This document shows positions 15,060 to 23,178 of a stretch of DNA of 44,976 nucleotides, one piece after another (the first letter of the stretch is position 1; each line of letters starts with the position of its first letter). A model generated the notes under the pieces. It ran no database searches. It saw only the letters and a program-made list of their open reading frames with translations, and was not told the origin of the DNA. Origin of the DNA: Streptomyces sp. JJ38. Lineage in GTDB: Bacteria > Actinomycetota > Actinomycetes > Streptomycetales > Streptomycetaceae. Position numbers and translations under genes: made by a program. Where the stretch lies: NCBI RefSeq assembly GCF_019303475.1, contig NZ_JABLSI010000041.1:1-44976 (forward strand), read 5' to 3'.

Positions 15060-16421
15060 CTACATCCCGGCGATCAGCTTCTCCACCCGCTCGTCCACCG
15101 CGCGGAACGGGTCCTTGCACAGCACGGTGCGCTGGGCCTGGTCGTTCAGCTTGAGGTGGACCCAGTCCACCGTGAAGTCCCGCCGCTGCTCCTGCGCGCG
15201 GCGGATGAAGTCGCCGCGGAGCCGGGCGCGGGTGGTCTGCGGGGGCACCGACTTGGCCTCGAAGATCTTGAGGTCGTCGCACACCCGTTTGGCCTGCCCC
15301 TTGCGCTCCAGCAGGTAGTAGAGGCCGCGACGGCGGTGGATGTCGTGGTAGGCGAGGTCTATCTGGGCGACCCGGGGGTGGGACATGGTGAGGTCGTGCT
15401 TGGCCCGGTACCGCTCCAGGAGCCGGTACTTCATCACCCAGTCGATCTCGGTGTCGACCCGGTCCAGCTCCTGGGTGCGGACGGCCTCCAGGGCCCGCCC
15501 CCACAGCTCCAGCACCTGTTCGACCAGGCCGGTGCGGATGCCCCGGCGGTCGCAGAAGTCGGCGGCCTTGTCGAAGTACTCCTGCTGGATCTCCAGGGCC
15601 GAGGCCTCCCTGCCACTGGCCAGGCGCACCTTGCGCTGGCCGGTGATGTCGTGGCTGACCTCGCGGATGGCCCGGATCGGGTTCTCCAGGGTGAGGTCCC
15701 GCATCACGGTGCCGGCCTCGATCATCCGCAGCACCAGATCCGTCGCGCCGACCTTGAGCAGCATCGTCGTCTCGGACATGTTGGAGTCGCCGACGATGAC
15801 GTGCAGCCTGCGGTACCGCTCGGCGTCGGCGTGCGGCTCGTCGCGGGTGTTGATGATGGGGCGCGAGCGGGTCGTCGCCGAGCTGACGCCCTCCCAGATG
15901 TGCTCGGCACGCTGGCTCACGCAGTACACGGCACCGCGCGGCGTCTGCAGCACCTTGCCCGCACCGCAGACGAGCTGCCGCGTGACGAGGAAGGGGATCA
16001 GCACGTCCGCGAGGCGGGAGAACTCCCCGTGCCGGGCCACGAGGTAGTTCTCGTGGCAGCCGTAGGAGTTCCCGGCGGAGTCGGTGTTGTTCTTGAACAG
16101 GTAGACGTCGCCGGCGATGCCCTCCTCATGCAGGCGGCGTTCGGCGTCGACGAGCAGCCCCTCGAGGATCCGCTCACCCGCCTTGTCGTGGGTGACCAGC
16201 TCGACCACGCTGTCGCACTCCGGAGTGGCGTACTCCGGGTGCGACCCCACGTCGAGGTAGAGACGGGCACCGTTGCGGAGGAAGACGTTGCTGCTGCGGC
16301 CCCAGGACACGACACGGCGGAAGAGGTACCGCGCCACCTCGTCAGGGGACAGCCGCCGCTGACCCCGGAACGTACATGTGACGCCGTACTCGTTCTCCAG
16401 CCCGAAGATTCGGCGATCCAT
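15060..16421 (-). CDS. pafA: Pup--protein ligase PafA
   Basis: A 453-residue carboxylate-amine ligase related to glutamine synthetase. It phosphorylates the C-terminal Glu of Pup and joins it to substrate lysines. FGLENEYGV near the N-terminus carries the Mg/ATP residue Glu9. NGARLYLDVGSHPEYATPE, LFKNNTDSAGNSYGCHENYL and SRPIINTRDEPHAD follow. No Dop-type insertion loop is present, which separates it from the Dop paralog at 21432. ATG at 16421 has no clear Shine-Dalgarno and begins 9 bp after the MFS gene, suggesting translational coupling. Ends ...KLIAGM. Confidence 0.97.
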   Translation of the reverse strand: MDRRIFGLENEYGVTCTFRGQRRLSPDEVARYLFRRVVSWGRSSNVFLRNGARLYLDVGSHPEYATPECDSVVELVTHDKAGERILEGLLVDAERRLHEEGIAGDVYLFKNNTDSAGNSYGCHENYLVARHGEFSRLADVLIPFLVTRQLVCGAGKVLQTPRGAVYCVSQRAEHIWEGVSSATTRSRPIINTRDEPHADAERYRRLHVIVGDSNMSETTMLLKVGATDLVLRMIEAGTVMRDLTLENPIRAIREVSHDITGQRKVRLASGREASALEIQQEYFDKAADFCDRRGIRTGLVEQVLELWGRALEAVRTQELDRVDTEIDWVMKYRLLERYRAKHDLTMSHPRVAQIDLAYHDIHRRRGLYYLLERKGQAKRVCDDLKIFEAKSVPPQTTRARLRGDFIRRAQEQRRDFTVDWVHLKLNDQAQRTVLCKDPFRAVDERVEKLIAGM

Positions 16422-16430
16422 GAGTGAACA

Positions 16431-17726
16431 TTACGCCTGATGCCCCGATCTGAAACCGGGTTCCGGCGCACCGTTCCGATCATTTTCCCCGCCGGTCACC
16501 TGGGGTGACGGCGGAGGGCCGCCGGCCGCCGGGCCCGGGACCGCCCGCGCCGGCCCCTCCAGGGCCCGCCGGGTGAGCGCCAGCACCGCGAAGGCCGCCA
16601 GCCCGCCGGCCCCGGGGACCAGGAACCCGCCCGCGGAGCCGCCCCACTCGATCGCCGGTCCCACGACGGCCGTCCCCAGCGCCGCGCCCACCCCGAAGAC
16701 GGTCACCAGCCAGGAGAACGCCTCGGTGACCGTGCCGCTGGGCGCGTGCCGGTCGACGACGACGAAGGCGCAGGTCAGGGCCGGGGCGAGGAAGAGCCCG
16801 GCCACGCACGCGAGCACGGTCATCGCGACCGGGCCCGGCACCAGGGCCAGCGGCAGGTAGCCCAGCGCCAGCAGGCCGGCCAGGGCGCGCAGCCGCCCCT
16901 CCGGGCTGCCGGGCCAGGGCCGGGCGCCGTAGGCGAGGCCGCCCACCAGCGCGCCGAAGCCGATGCCGGACATGATCAGCGCGTAGACGAGGTCGCCGCC
17001 GCCCACCTCGTCGGCGTAGGCCACGGCCGCCACGGTGATCGAGCCGAGCGAGACGCCGACGCACAGGAACGAGCCGAGCAGCGCGAGGAGGCCGGACGAG
17101 CGCAGGGCGCCCAGCCAGTGCGCCTCCCGGGGCTCGCTGCGCCAGGCGCGGGAGGGCGGGGAGACGACGACGGACAGGGCGCCGAGCACCCCGATGGCGT
17201 TGATGACGAGCAGGGCACCGGCCTCCGACCACAGCGCGACCGCCAGCGTCACCAGGAGCGGCCCGACGGTGAACATGACCTCCTGGGCCACCGAGTCCAG
17301 CGCGTAGGCCGTGTGCACCCGTCGCCGGTCGCGCAGGACGCTGGGCCACAGCGCCCGCAGCCCGCCCTCCAGCGGCGGGGTGAACACGCCGGCCACGAGG
17401 ACGGCGGCGAGCGCGGCGGGCAACGGTTCGATGCCGACGGCGGCGAAGGCGCCCATGCCGAGGGCCGAGACCACCGCGGCGGGCAGCATGACCCGGAGCT
17501 GGCCGTACAGGTCGACGGCGCGGCCCAGGAGCGGCTGCCCGACGGCGGTGGCGAGCCCGTAGACGGTGGCCAGCACCCCGGCGAGGGTGTAGCTCGCTCC
17601 CTCGGCTCGGGAGAAGAGCACGATGGCGATGTGAGCCGTGGCGTTCGGCAGCCGTCCGACGAGCGTTCCCGTGAGCAGCCGTACCGCGTGTCTGGCGCGC
17701 AACAGCTCGGCGTAGCCCGTCGCCAT
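16431..17726 (-). CDS. MFS transporter
   Basis: A 431-residue major facilitator with about 12 hydrophobic segments. The YAELLRARHAVRLLTGTLVGRLPNATAHIAIVLF opening (in two blocks) and the loop ending GYLPLALVPGP are typical of small-molecule exporters in actinobacteria. ATG at 17726 with AAGGAG 6 bases upstream; the longer frame to 17783 adds only unconserved residues. It is divergent from a LacI regulator over a shared operator region and immediately upstream of pafA. Substrate unknown. The same MFS/LacI pair sits here in S. coelicolor (SCO1641/1642 region), as I recall. Confidence 0.85.
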   Translation of the reverse strand: MATGYAELLRARHAVRLLTGTLVGRLPNATAHIAIVLFSRAEGASYTLAGVLATVYGLATAVGQPLLGRAVDLYGQLRVMLPAAVVSALGMGAFAAVGIEPLPAALAAVLVAGVFTPPLEGGLRALWPSVLRDRRRVHTAYALDSVAQEVMFTVGPLLVTLAVALWSEAGALLVINAIGVLGALSVVVSPPSRAWRSEPREAHWLGALRSSGLLALLGSFLCVGVSLGSITVAAVAYADEVGGGDLVYALIMSGIGFGALVGGLAYGARPWPGSPEGRLRALAGLLALGYLPLALVPGPVAMTVLACVAGLFLAPALTCAFVVVDRHAPSGTVTEAFSWLVTVFGVGAALGTAVVGPAIEWGGSAGGFLVPGAGGLAAFAVLALTRRALEGPARAVPGPAAGGPPPSPQVTGGENDRNGAPEPGFRSGHQA

Positions 17727-17805
17727 GGGCGGCTCCTTCTCGCTGGTGTCTCGCTGATGCCTCGCCGACGCGCGGGGGTCCACGGGGTGGGCGTCTGATC
17801 AGTTT

Positions 17806-17832
17806 TACGTATAACGTGCCGGGTCATACGTA
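17806..17832. promoter_or_regulatory. twin TACGTA operator between MFS and LacI genes
   Basis: TACGTAT (17806-17812) and ATACGTA (17826-17832) form a perfect inverted repeat with a 13-bp spacer. Each arm holds the self-palindrome TACGTA, and the two TACGTA cores start 21 bp apart, two helical turns. The AT-rich site overlaps a TATAAC -10-like hexamer (17810-17815) facing the LacI gene. It lies 74-100 bp before the LacI start and 80-106 bp before the MFS start. Best read as the autoregulatory site of the LacI protein. Confidence 0.6.
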
Positions 17833-17905
17833 CCATGGCCGCTGTCCACGAGTCCATCCCGACAGGTCGGCCGGGCCCGCGCGGCCCAGGACGGAGAATC
17901 GCGCC

Positions 17906-18955
17906 GTGACCGCTGCCCGCCACCGGCCGACCAGCCGCGACGTCGCCAGGGCGGCCGGGGTGTCCCAGGCGACGGTCTCCCTCGTGCTGCGGGACAAGTG
18001 GTCCGGCCGGGTCTCACCCACCACCGCCGAGAGCGTGCGCGCGGCCGCCAGGGAGCTGGGCTACCGCCCCAACCTCACCGCCCGCAGCCTGCGGCTCGGA
18101 CGCACCCGCACCGCGCTGCTCGTCGTCCCCGCCCTCACCAACGAGTTCTTCGCCCGGGTCTACACCGGCGCGGCCCGGGTGGCCGCCGAGCACGACGTCG
18201 GCGTCGTCCTGTACCCGTCACCCGAGGGCATCGGCCGCGCCCGGGACCCGTTCGAGTCCGCGCGGACCACCCTGGACGGCGTCCTCGCCTCCTCCATGGC
18301 GGCCGAGGCGCTCAGCGCGCTGCGCCACGACGGGCTGCCCCTCGTCATGCTCGACAGCGGCCCGGGTGCCCCCGACGAGCCCGCCACCGCCGCGACCGTC
18401 AACCCCGACCTGGCCGACGGCATGCGGCAGACCGCCGAGCACCTCCTCGGCCTGGGCCACCAGCACCTGGCCCATCTGACGGCGGGCATCGCGAGCTGGA
18501 CCTTCGACCAGCGCGCCCGGGCCCTGGACGCGGCCGTGGCCCGGGCGGCGGAACGGGATACCGGGCGGAAGCGTGCCATCCGGCTGACCCGCACGGCCGC
18601 TCCCGAACTCAGCGTCACCGGCGGGCTGCACGCCGCCGAGCGGCTCCTGACGGCGTCTCCCCGGCCCACCGCCCTCGTCTGCGACGACGACCTGCTGGCC
18701 GCCGGCGCCTGCAAGGCCGCCCGACGCCTGGGGCTGCGCATCCCGCAGGACGTCTCGGTGACCGGCTTCGACGACCTGGCGCTGGCCACCGCCGTCGAGC
18801 CGGAGCTGACCACCGTGCGGCTGCCCGGTGAGGCGCTGGGCGCGGCCGGCATGCGGGCGCTGCTCGCCGTGCTGGACGGCCGGACGCCGAAGGCCGCGGT
18901 ACTGCCCGTCCAGCTCGTCCCCCGGGGCTCCTCCGGGCCCTGCAGGGCCCGCTGA
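17906..18955 (+). CDS. LacI-family transcriptional regulator
   Basis: A 349-residue repressor: N-terminal helix-turn-helix TSRDVARAAGVSQATVSLVLRDK (in two blocks, about residues 9-31), hinge LGYRPNLTARSLRLGRT, and a periplasmic-binding-like sugar-sensing domain ending VLPVQLVPRGSS. GTG at 17906 with GGAG about 9 bases upstream; the preceding in-frame stretch is not conserved. It is divergent from the MFS exporter and probably controls it and itself through the TACGTA pair. Effector unknown. It converges on prcA, from which it is separated by a strong hairpin. Confidence 0.9.
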   Translation: MTAARHRPTSRDVARAAGVSQATVSLVLRDKWSGRVSPTTAESVRAAARELGYRPNLTARSLRLGRTRTALLVVPALTNEFFARVYTGAARVAAEHDVGVVLYPSPEGIGRARDPFESARTTLDGVLASSMAAEALSALRHDGLPLVMLDSGPGAPDEPATAATVNPDLADGMRQTAEHLLGLGHQHLAHLTAGIASWTFDQRARALDAAVARAAERDTGRKRAIRLTRTAAPELSVTGGLHAAERLLTASPRPTALVCDDDLLAAGACKAARRLGLRIPQDVSVTGFDDLALATAVEPELTTVRLPGEALGAAGMRALLAVLDGRTPKAAVLPVQLVPRGSSGPCRAR

Positions 18956-19004
18956 GGGCTGCCGTCGGCGCCCTCGGCCCCGACGGGGAGCGCGGGCCGG
19001 AGAC

Positions 19005-19042
19005 GGCGGTGCCCCGGCGGTCAGGACCGCCGGGGCACCGCC
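19005..19042. terminator. bidirectional hairpin between LacI gene and prcA
   Basis: GGCGGTGCCCCGGCGGTC (19005-19022) is perfectly complementary to 19025-19042, an 18-bp stem with a minimal loop. It lies 50 bp after the LacI stop and 31 bp after the prcA stop, so it can end both transcripts. Confidence 0.8.
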
Positions 19043-19072
19043 CTGCCCGCGCCCGAGGGCTGGGGCGTGACG

Positions 19073-19912
19073 TCAGCTCGCGTCGTCGCCCTCGGAGGCC
19101 CCCGAGGACCCCGAGGAGCCGGAGGACCCCGACGACGAGGAGCCCCGGCCCGGCTCACCCCCGGACTCCTCGGTGCTCGCCTCGCTCCCGGCCGCCTCGC
19201 CCGACTCCGCCGCGGGCGGCTCCAGCAGCTCGGCGAGCCTGCTGCCGAGAACGCGCCTGAACTTGCGCTGCTGGGGACGGCGGCGGTCCAGGACGGCCAC
19301 CTCCAGCTGGTCGGCCGTGAGTGTGCGCTCGCTGCCGTTGCTGTCCCGGCCGAGCGCCTCCACGGCCAGCCGCAGGGCCTCGCCCAGCGACATGTCGTCG
19401 CGCTGGCGGCTGCCCAGATAGGTGCCGATCTGGTCGGAGTTGCCGCCCACCGCGACCGAGCCGTGCTCGTCGACGATCGAGCCGTCGTGCGGCAGCCTGT
19501 AGATCTGGTCGTCCTGCGGGGCGGCGCCCACCTCCGCGACGATCAGCTCCACCTCGTAGGGCTTCTCCCCCGCGCTGGAGAAGATCGTGCCCAGCGTCTG
19601 GGCGTAGACGTTCGCCAGCCCGCGGGCCGTCACGTCGTCCCGGTCGTAGGTGTAGCCGCGCAGGTCGGCGTAGCGCACGCCGCCGATGCGCAGGTTCTCG
19701 AACTCGTTGTACTTGCCGACCGCCGCGAAGGCGATGCGGTCGTAGATCTCGCTGACCTTGTGCAGGGCGCGCGAGGGGTTCTCGGCGACGAACACGATGC
19801 CGTCGGCGTACTGCAGCACGACCACGCTGCGGCCCCGCGCGATGCCCTTGCGGGCGTACTCCGCGCGGTCGGCCATGGCCTGCTGGGGTGAGACATAGAA
19901 CGGTGTGGACAC
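19073..19912 (-). CDS. prcA: 20S proteasome alpha subunit PrcA
   Basis: A 279-residue alpha subunit forming the outer gating rings. The N-terminus MSTPFYVSPQQAMADRAEYA is the conserved gate region; ARKGIARGRSVVVLQYADGIVFVAEN and FAAVGKYNEFENLR follow. There is no catalytic Thr1, as expected. The last 46 residues are a Ser/Gly/Glu-rich disordered tail with repeated SSG units (19073-19213). GTG at 19912 lies 24 bp after prcB; an AGGAAGGA stretch is upstream at a rather long spacing. Co-transcribed with prcB. Confidence 0.97.
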   Translation of the reverse strand: MSTPFYVSPQQAMADRAEYARKGIARGRSVVVLQYADGIVFVAENPSRALHKVSEIYDRIAFAAVGKYNEFENLRIGGVRYADLRGYTYDRDDVTARGLANVYAQTLGTIFSSAGEKPYEVELIVAEVGAAPQDDQIYRLPHDGSIVDEHGSVAVGGNSDQIGTYLGSRQRDDMSLGEALRLAVEALGRDSNGSERTLTADQLEVAVLDRRRPQQRKFRRVLGSRLAELLEPPAAESGEAAGSEASTEESGGEPGRGSSSSGSSGSSGSSGASEGDDAS

Positions 19913-19936
19913 CGGCGTTCCCGTTCCTTCCTGGGC

Positions 19937-20782
19937 TTAGAGAACCGGGGCCTGGGGCCCGTCGGGGTACTGCAGACGGCCTTCGTGGACGGCCCGGGCG
20001 AGCTCGGAGACCTCCGCCTCGGTCAGCCGCCGGTAGCCCTCGTCGTTGATGACCGCGACGACCGGGTAGATCCGCCGCACGAGGTCGGGGCCGCCGGTGG
20101 CCGAGTCGTCGTCGGCGGCGTCGTAGAGCGCCTGGACGACGACGGTGGACGCCTCCCGCTCGGAGAGGTCGGCGCGGTGCAGCTTCTTCAGCGAGCCCCG
20201 GGCGAACACCGAACCCGAGCCCACGGCCGCGAAGCCCGGCTCCTCGGAGCGGCCACCGGTCACGTCGTACGAGAAGACGCGCCCCTTGCGCCGCTCCTGG
20301 TCGTACCCGGCGAACAGCGGGACGACGGCCAGCCCCTGCATGGCCATGCCCAGGTGGCCGCGGATCATCGCGGAGAGCCGGTTCGCCTTGCCCTCCAGCG
20401 AGAGCTGCGTCCCCTCCACCTTCTCGAAGTGCTCCAGCTCCAGCTGGAAGAGCTTGACCATCTCGACCGCCAGCCCGGCCGTCCCCGCGATGCCCACCGC
20501 CGAGTACTCGTCGGCCGGGAACACCTTCTCGATGTCGCGCTGCGCGATCATGTTGCCCATCGTCGCCCGGCGGTCACCGGCGAGTACCACGCCGCCGGGG
20601 AACGTCACCGCGACGATCGTCGTGCCGTGGGGCGCTTCCACGGCCCCCTGCACCGGGGGCAGCGGCCGGTTGCCGGGGAGCTGGTCCGGCGCGTGCTCGG
20701 CCAGGAAGTCCAGGAACGAGGACGAGCCGGGCGTCAGGAAGGCAGCCGGCAGACGCCCGGTGCTACGAGTGTTGGCTTCCAC
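19937..20782 (-). CDS. prcB: 20S proteasome beta subunit PrcB, with propeptide
   Basis: A 281-residue catalytic subunit. A 53-residue propeptide ends in PHG, followed by Thr54-Thr55 (TTIVAVTFPGGVVLAGDRRATMGN), so autoprocessing would expose Thr54 as the nucleophile. The downstream GTAGLAVEMVKLFQLELEHFEK is typical. GTG at 20782 has GGAAGGAAA about 7 bases upstream; the longer frame to 20839 is Arg-rich and unconserved. First gene of prcBA. The 288 bp to pup hold a probable endonuclease VII relic and must hold the prcBA promoter unless transcription reads through from pup; TAGGGT on the minus strand near 20882-20887 is a possible -10. Confidence 0.97.
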   Translation of the reverse strand: MEANTRSTGRLPAAFLTPGSSSFLDFLAEHAPDQLPGNRPLPPVQGAVEAPHGTTIVAVTFPGGVVLAGDRRATMGNMIAQRDIEKVFPADEYSAVGIAGTAGLAVEMVKLFQLELEHFEKVEGTQLSLEGKANRLSAMIRGHLGMAMQGLAVVPLFAGYDQERRKGRVFSYDVTGGRSEEPGFAAVGSGSVFARGSLKKLHRADLSEREASTVVVQALYDAADDDSATGGPDLVRRIYPVVAVINDEGYRRLTEAEVSELARAVHEGRLQYPDGPQAPVL

Positions 20783-21048
20783 GCGTTTCCTTCCGGGTTG
20801 GCGTTCGCCCGGCGCGGCGCGCCGGGTCCCTCTGTGCATGTGTGCCAGGTGCCGGACCGTCGTCGGAGCGGCACTCCCCGGACCCTACCCGGCGCATGAT
20901 CGCGATCCACATGAGTTCCCGGAGAACCGGGCGGAGCGGGAAACCGGGTCACGCATCCGGCCGGGTGCGTGGCGGAGGGCGGCGTGCCCCCGCGGCGCCG
21001 GGAAGCCCGACGCCGCGGCGGGAGCGCCGCCGCGCGCCCGTCCGGCAC
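20783..21048 (-). pseudogene. probable relic of an endonuclease VII-type HNH gene between pup and prcB
   Basis: A minus-strand frame reads THVDRDHAPGRVRGV at about 20872-20916. This closely resembles the catalytic signature of recombination endonuclease VII proteins (VDHDHxTGxVRGxLCxxCN). The second His is replaced by Arg, and the CxxC zinc ligands expected before and after are missing in this frame; a -1 frame restores a Cys directly after VRG. My recollection is that S. coelicolor carries such a gene (SCO1645) in exactly this place. The rest of the frame is Arg/Pro-rich and unconvincing. I read this as a decayed gene, not a working one. Confidence 0.45.
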
Positions 21049-21070
21049 GGTCGGACGTGCCGGAGGACTC

Positions 21071-21289
21071 CTACTCGCCGCCCTTCTGAACGAACGACCG
21101 CACGAAGTCCTCGGCGTTCTCCTCCAGGACGTCGTCGATCTCGTCCAGAACGGAGTCCACGTCGTCCGACAGCGCCTCCTGGCGCTCCTTGAGCTCCTCC
21201 GAGACCTGGGCGTCCTGCGCCTGCTCCTCGGTCTCCTCCGTCGTCCGGGTGGCTTTCTGCTGTCCGCCGCCGGTGTCCTTGGTCGCCAT
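21071..21289 (-). CDS. pup: prokaryotic ubiquitin-like protein Pup (Glu-ending form)
   Basis: A 72-residue modifier: MATKDTGGGQQKATR, a disordered N-half, then the ARC-binding coiled-coil region SEELKERQEALSDDVDSVLDEIDDVLEENAEDFVRSFVQ (in blocks) and a terminal Lys-Gly-Gly-Glu. The last codon is GAG followed by TAG, so Pup is made with Glu rather than Gln and needs no deamidation by Dop before PafA uses it. ATG at 21289 with GAGG 5 bases upstream; the alternative start three codons earlier is not conserved. It lies between dop and prcB. Confidence 0.97.
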   Translation of the reverse strand: MATKDTGGGQQKATRTTEETEEQAQDAQVSEELKERQEALSDDVDSVLDEIDDVLEENAEDFVRSFVQKGGE

Positions 21290-21402
21290 GTACCTCACCC
21301 CGCTCCGATTCGACGTTCAAGATCAGACCCTACAAGCAGGGACCGACATCGGCCCTTCGGTCGCTACAACGCCCGGTGGCCACCTCGATCATTCCCACGA
21401 AT

Positions 21403-21420
21403 CCCCGGGTTTACCAGGGG
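21403..21420 (-). terminator. weak stem-loop after dop
   Basis: On the minus strand CCCCTGG-TAAA-CCCGGGG folds into a 4+2 bp stem with one mismatch, 12 bp past the dop stop. It is short and may only attenuate, because pup is 114 bp further on. Confidence 0.25.
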
Positions 21421-21431
21421 TCGCCGCGTCG

Positions 21432-22943
21432 TCATCGTCCGGAAAGGGCCCGGACCAGGTCCTCGGCCGTGCGGCAGCGGTCGAGCAGCTCCTTGACGTG
21501 CTGCCGGGTGCCGCGCAGCGGCTCCAGCGTGGGCACCCGCTGCAGGGAGTCCCGGCCGGGGAGGTCGAAGATCACCGAGTCCCAGGAGGCCGCCGCGACG
21601 TCGTCCGCGTACTGCTCCAGGCACCGGCCCCGGAAGTAGGCGCGGGTGTCCTCCGGCGGCGTGCTCTCGGCCCGCTCGACCTCGGCCTCGTCGAGGATGC
21701 GGGCCATCTTGCCGCGGGCCGCCAGCCGGTTGTAGAGCCCCTTGTCCGGCCGCACGTCGGCGTACTGGAGGTCCACCAGGTGCAGCCGCGCGGCGTCCCA
21801 GCCGAGATCGTCCCGGCGCCGGTAGCCCTCCATGATCTCCCGCTTGGCCACCCAGTCCAGCTCGCCGGCCAGGCTCATCGGGTCCCGCTCCAGCCGCGTG
21901 AGCGTGTTCTCCCAGCGGCTGAGCACGTCGGTGGTCTGCTCGTCCGCGTCCGCGCCCCAGCGGTCCTCGACGTACTTGCGGGCCAGCTCGTAGTACTCCA
22001 TCTGGAGTTGCACCGCGGTGAGGGTGCGGCCGCTGCGGAGCGTGATCAGCCGTCGCAGGTCGGGGTCGTGGCTGACCTGGTGAAGGGTGCGGACGGGCTG
22101 GTCGACGGCGAGGTCCACGGCGATGAAGCCGTCCTCGATCATGGCCAGGACCAGCGAGGTCGTGCCCAGCTTGAGATAGGTGGAGATCTCCGACAGGTTG
22201 GCGTCACCGATGATCACATGCAGCCTGCGGTACTTCTCGGCGTCGGCGTGCGGCTCGTCACGGGTGTTGATGATCGGCCGCTTGAGGGTCGTCTCCAGGC
22301 CGACCTCGACCTCGAAGTAGTCGGCCCGCTGGCTGATCTGGAAGCCGTGCTCGCTGCCGTCCTGGCCGAGCCCCACGCGCCCGGCGCCGGTGAACACCTG
22401 ACGCGAGACGAAGAAGGGCGTCAGATGGCGCACGATGTCCGAGAACGGCGTCTCCCGGGTCATCAGGTAGTTCTCGTGGGTGCCGTAGGAGGCGCCCTTG
22501 TTGTCGGTGTTGTTCTTGTACAGGTGAATCGGCTGGGCCCCGGGCACCTCGGCGGCCCGTTCGGCGGCCTCGGCCATGATCCGCTCGCCCGCCTTGTCCC
22601 ACAGGACGGCGTCCCGCGGATTGGTGACCTCGGGAGCGCTGTACTCGGGGTGGGCGTGGTCGACGTACAGCCGCGCGCCGTTGGTGAGGATGACGTTGGC
22701 CAGCCCGATGTCCTCGTCCGTGAGCTGGCTGGCGTCGGCGGCCTCCCGGGCGAGGTCGAAGCCGCGCGCGTCCCGCAGCGGGTTCTCCTCCTCGAAGTCC
22801 CATCGGGCGCGGCGCGCCCGGTGCATCGCCGCCGCGTAGGCGTTGACGATCTGGGACGAGGTGAGCATGGCATTGGCGTTGGGATGCCCGGGGACGGAGA
22901 TCCCGTACTCCGTCTCGATCCCCATCACGCGCCGTACGGTCAT
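21432..22943 (-). CDS. dop: depupylase Dop
   Basis: A 503-residue PafA paralog that removes Pup from substrates. MGIETEYGISVPGHPNAN holds the metal/ATP site. The Dop-specific insertion (about residues 37-79, ending GFDLAREAADASQLTDE) is present and distinguishes it from PafA. LYKNNTDNKGASYGTHENYL, TLKRPIINTRDEPHADAEKY and ISQRADYFEVEVG follow. ATG at 22943 has AAGGAGG 6 bases upstream. Because Pup here ends in Glu, the deamidase activity of Dop should be unnecessary, leaving depupylation. The 184 bp upstream, beyond the ARC terminator, must hold its promoter. Confidence 0.97.
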   Translation of the reverse strand: MTVRRVMGIETEYGISVPGHPNANAMLTSSQIVNAYAAAMHRARRARWDFEEENPLRDARGFDLAREAADASQLTDEDIGLANVILTNGARLYVDHAHPEYSAPEVTNPRDAVLWDKAGERIMAEAAERAAEVPGAQPIHLYKNNTDNKGASYGTHENYLMTRETPFSDIVRHLTPFFVSRQVFTGAGRVGLGQDGSEHGFQISQRADYFEVEVGLETTLKRPIINTRDEPHADAEKYRRLHVIIGDANLSEISTYLKLGTTSLVLAMIEDGFIAVDLAVDQPVRTLHQVSHDPDLRRLITLRSGRTLTAVQLQMEYYELARKYVEDRWGADADEQTTDVLSRWENTLTRLERDPMSLAGELDWVAKREIMEGYRRRDDLGWDAARLHLVDLQYADVRPDKGLYNRLAARGKMARILDEAEVERAESTPPEDTRAYFRGRCLEQYADDVAAASWDSVIFDLPGRDSLQRVPTLEPLRGTRQHVKELLDRCRTAEDLVRALSGR

Positions 22944-23127
22944 GCGGCCCTCCTTGCCCGGCGCCGGCCGCGGTCCGGCCGACGCTGACGTCCCGCTCGC
23001 GCGTCCGCACGCGCCGAGCGCGCGGTGCGGTGCACGAGCGGTTCCCGGTGTCGTGCGCCGGTACGCCCGAGCCTAAGGGGCCCGGGGCCCGGTCGGGCGG
23101 TCGACGCGGAATCGCCCTCTCGGAAAA

Positions 23128-23169
23128 CGTCCGGCTGCGGCAGCCCGGGCGGGCTGCCGCAGCCGGACG
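23128..23169 (-). terminator. intrinsic terminator of the ARC gene, with T-tract
   Basis: A 19-bp perfect stem (23128-23146 with 23151-23169) closes a 4-nt GGGC loop. On the minus strand it is followed by TTTT, giving a classic Rho-independent signal 9 bp past the ARC stop. It separates ARC from dop-pup-prcBA. Confidence 0.9.
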
Positions 23170-23178
23170 GTGTCGTCA

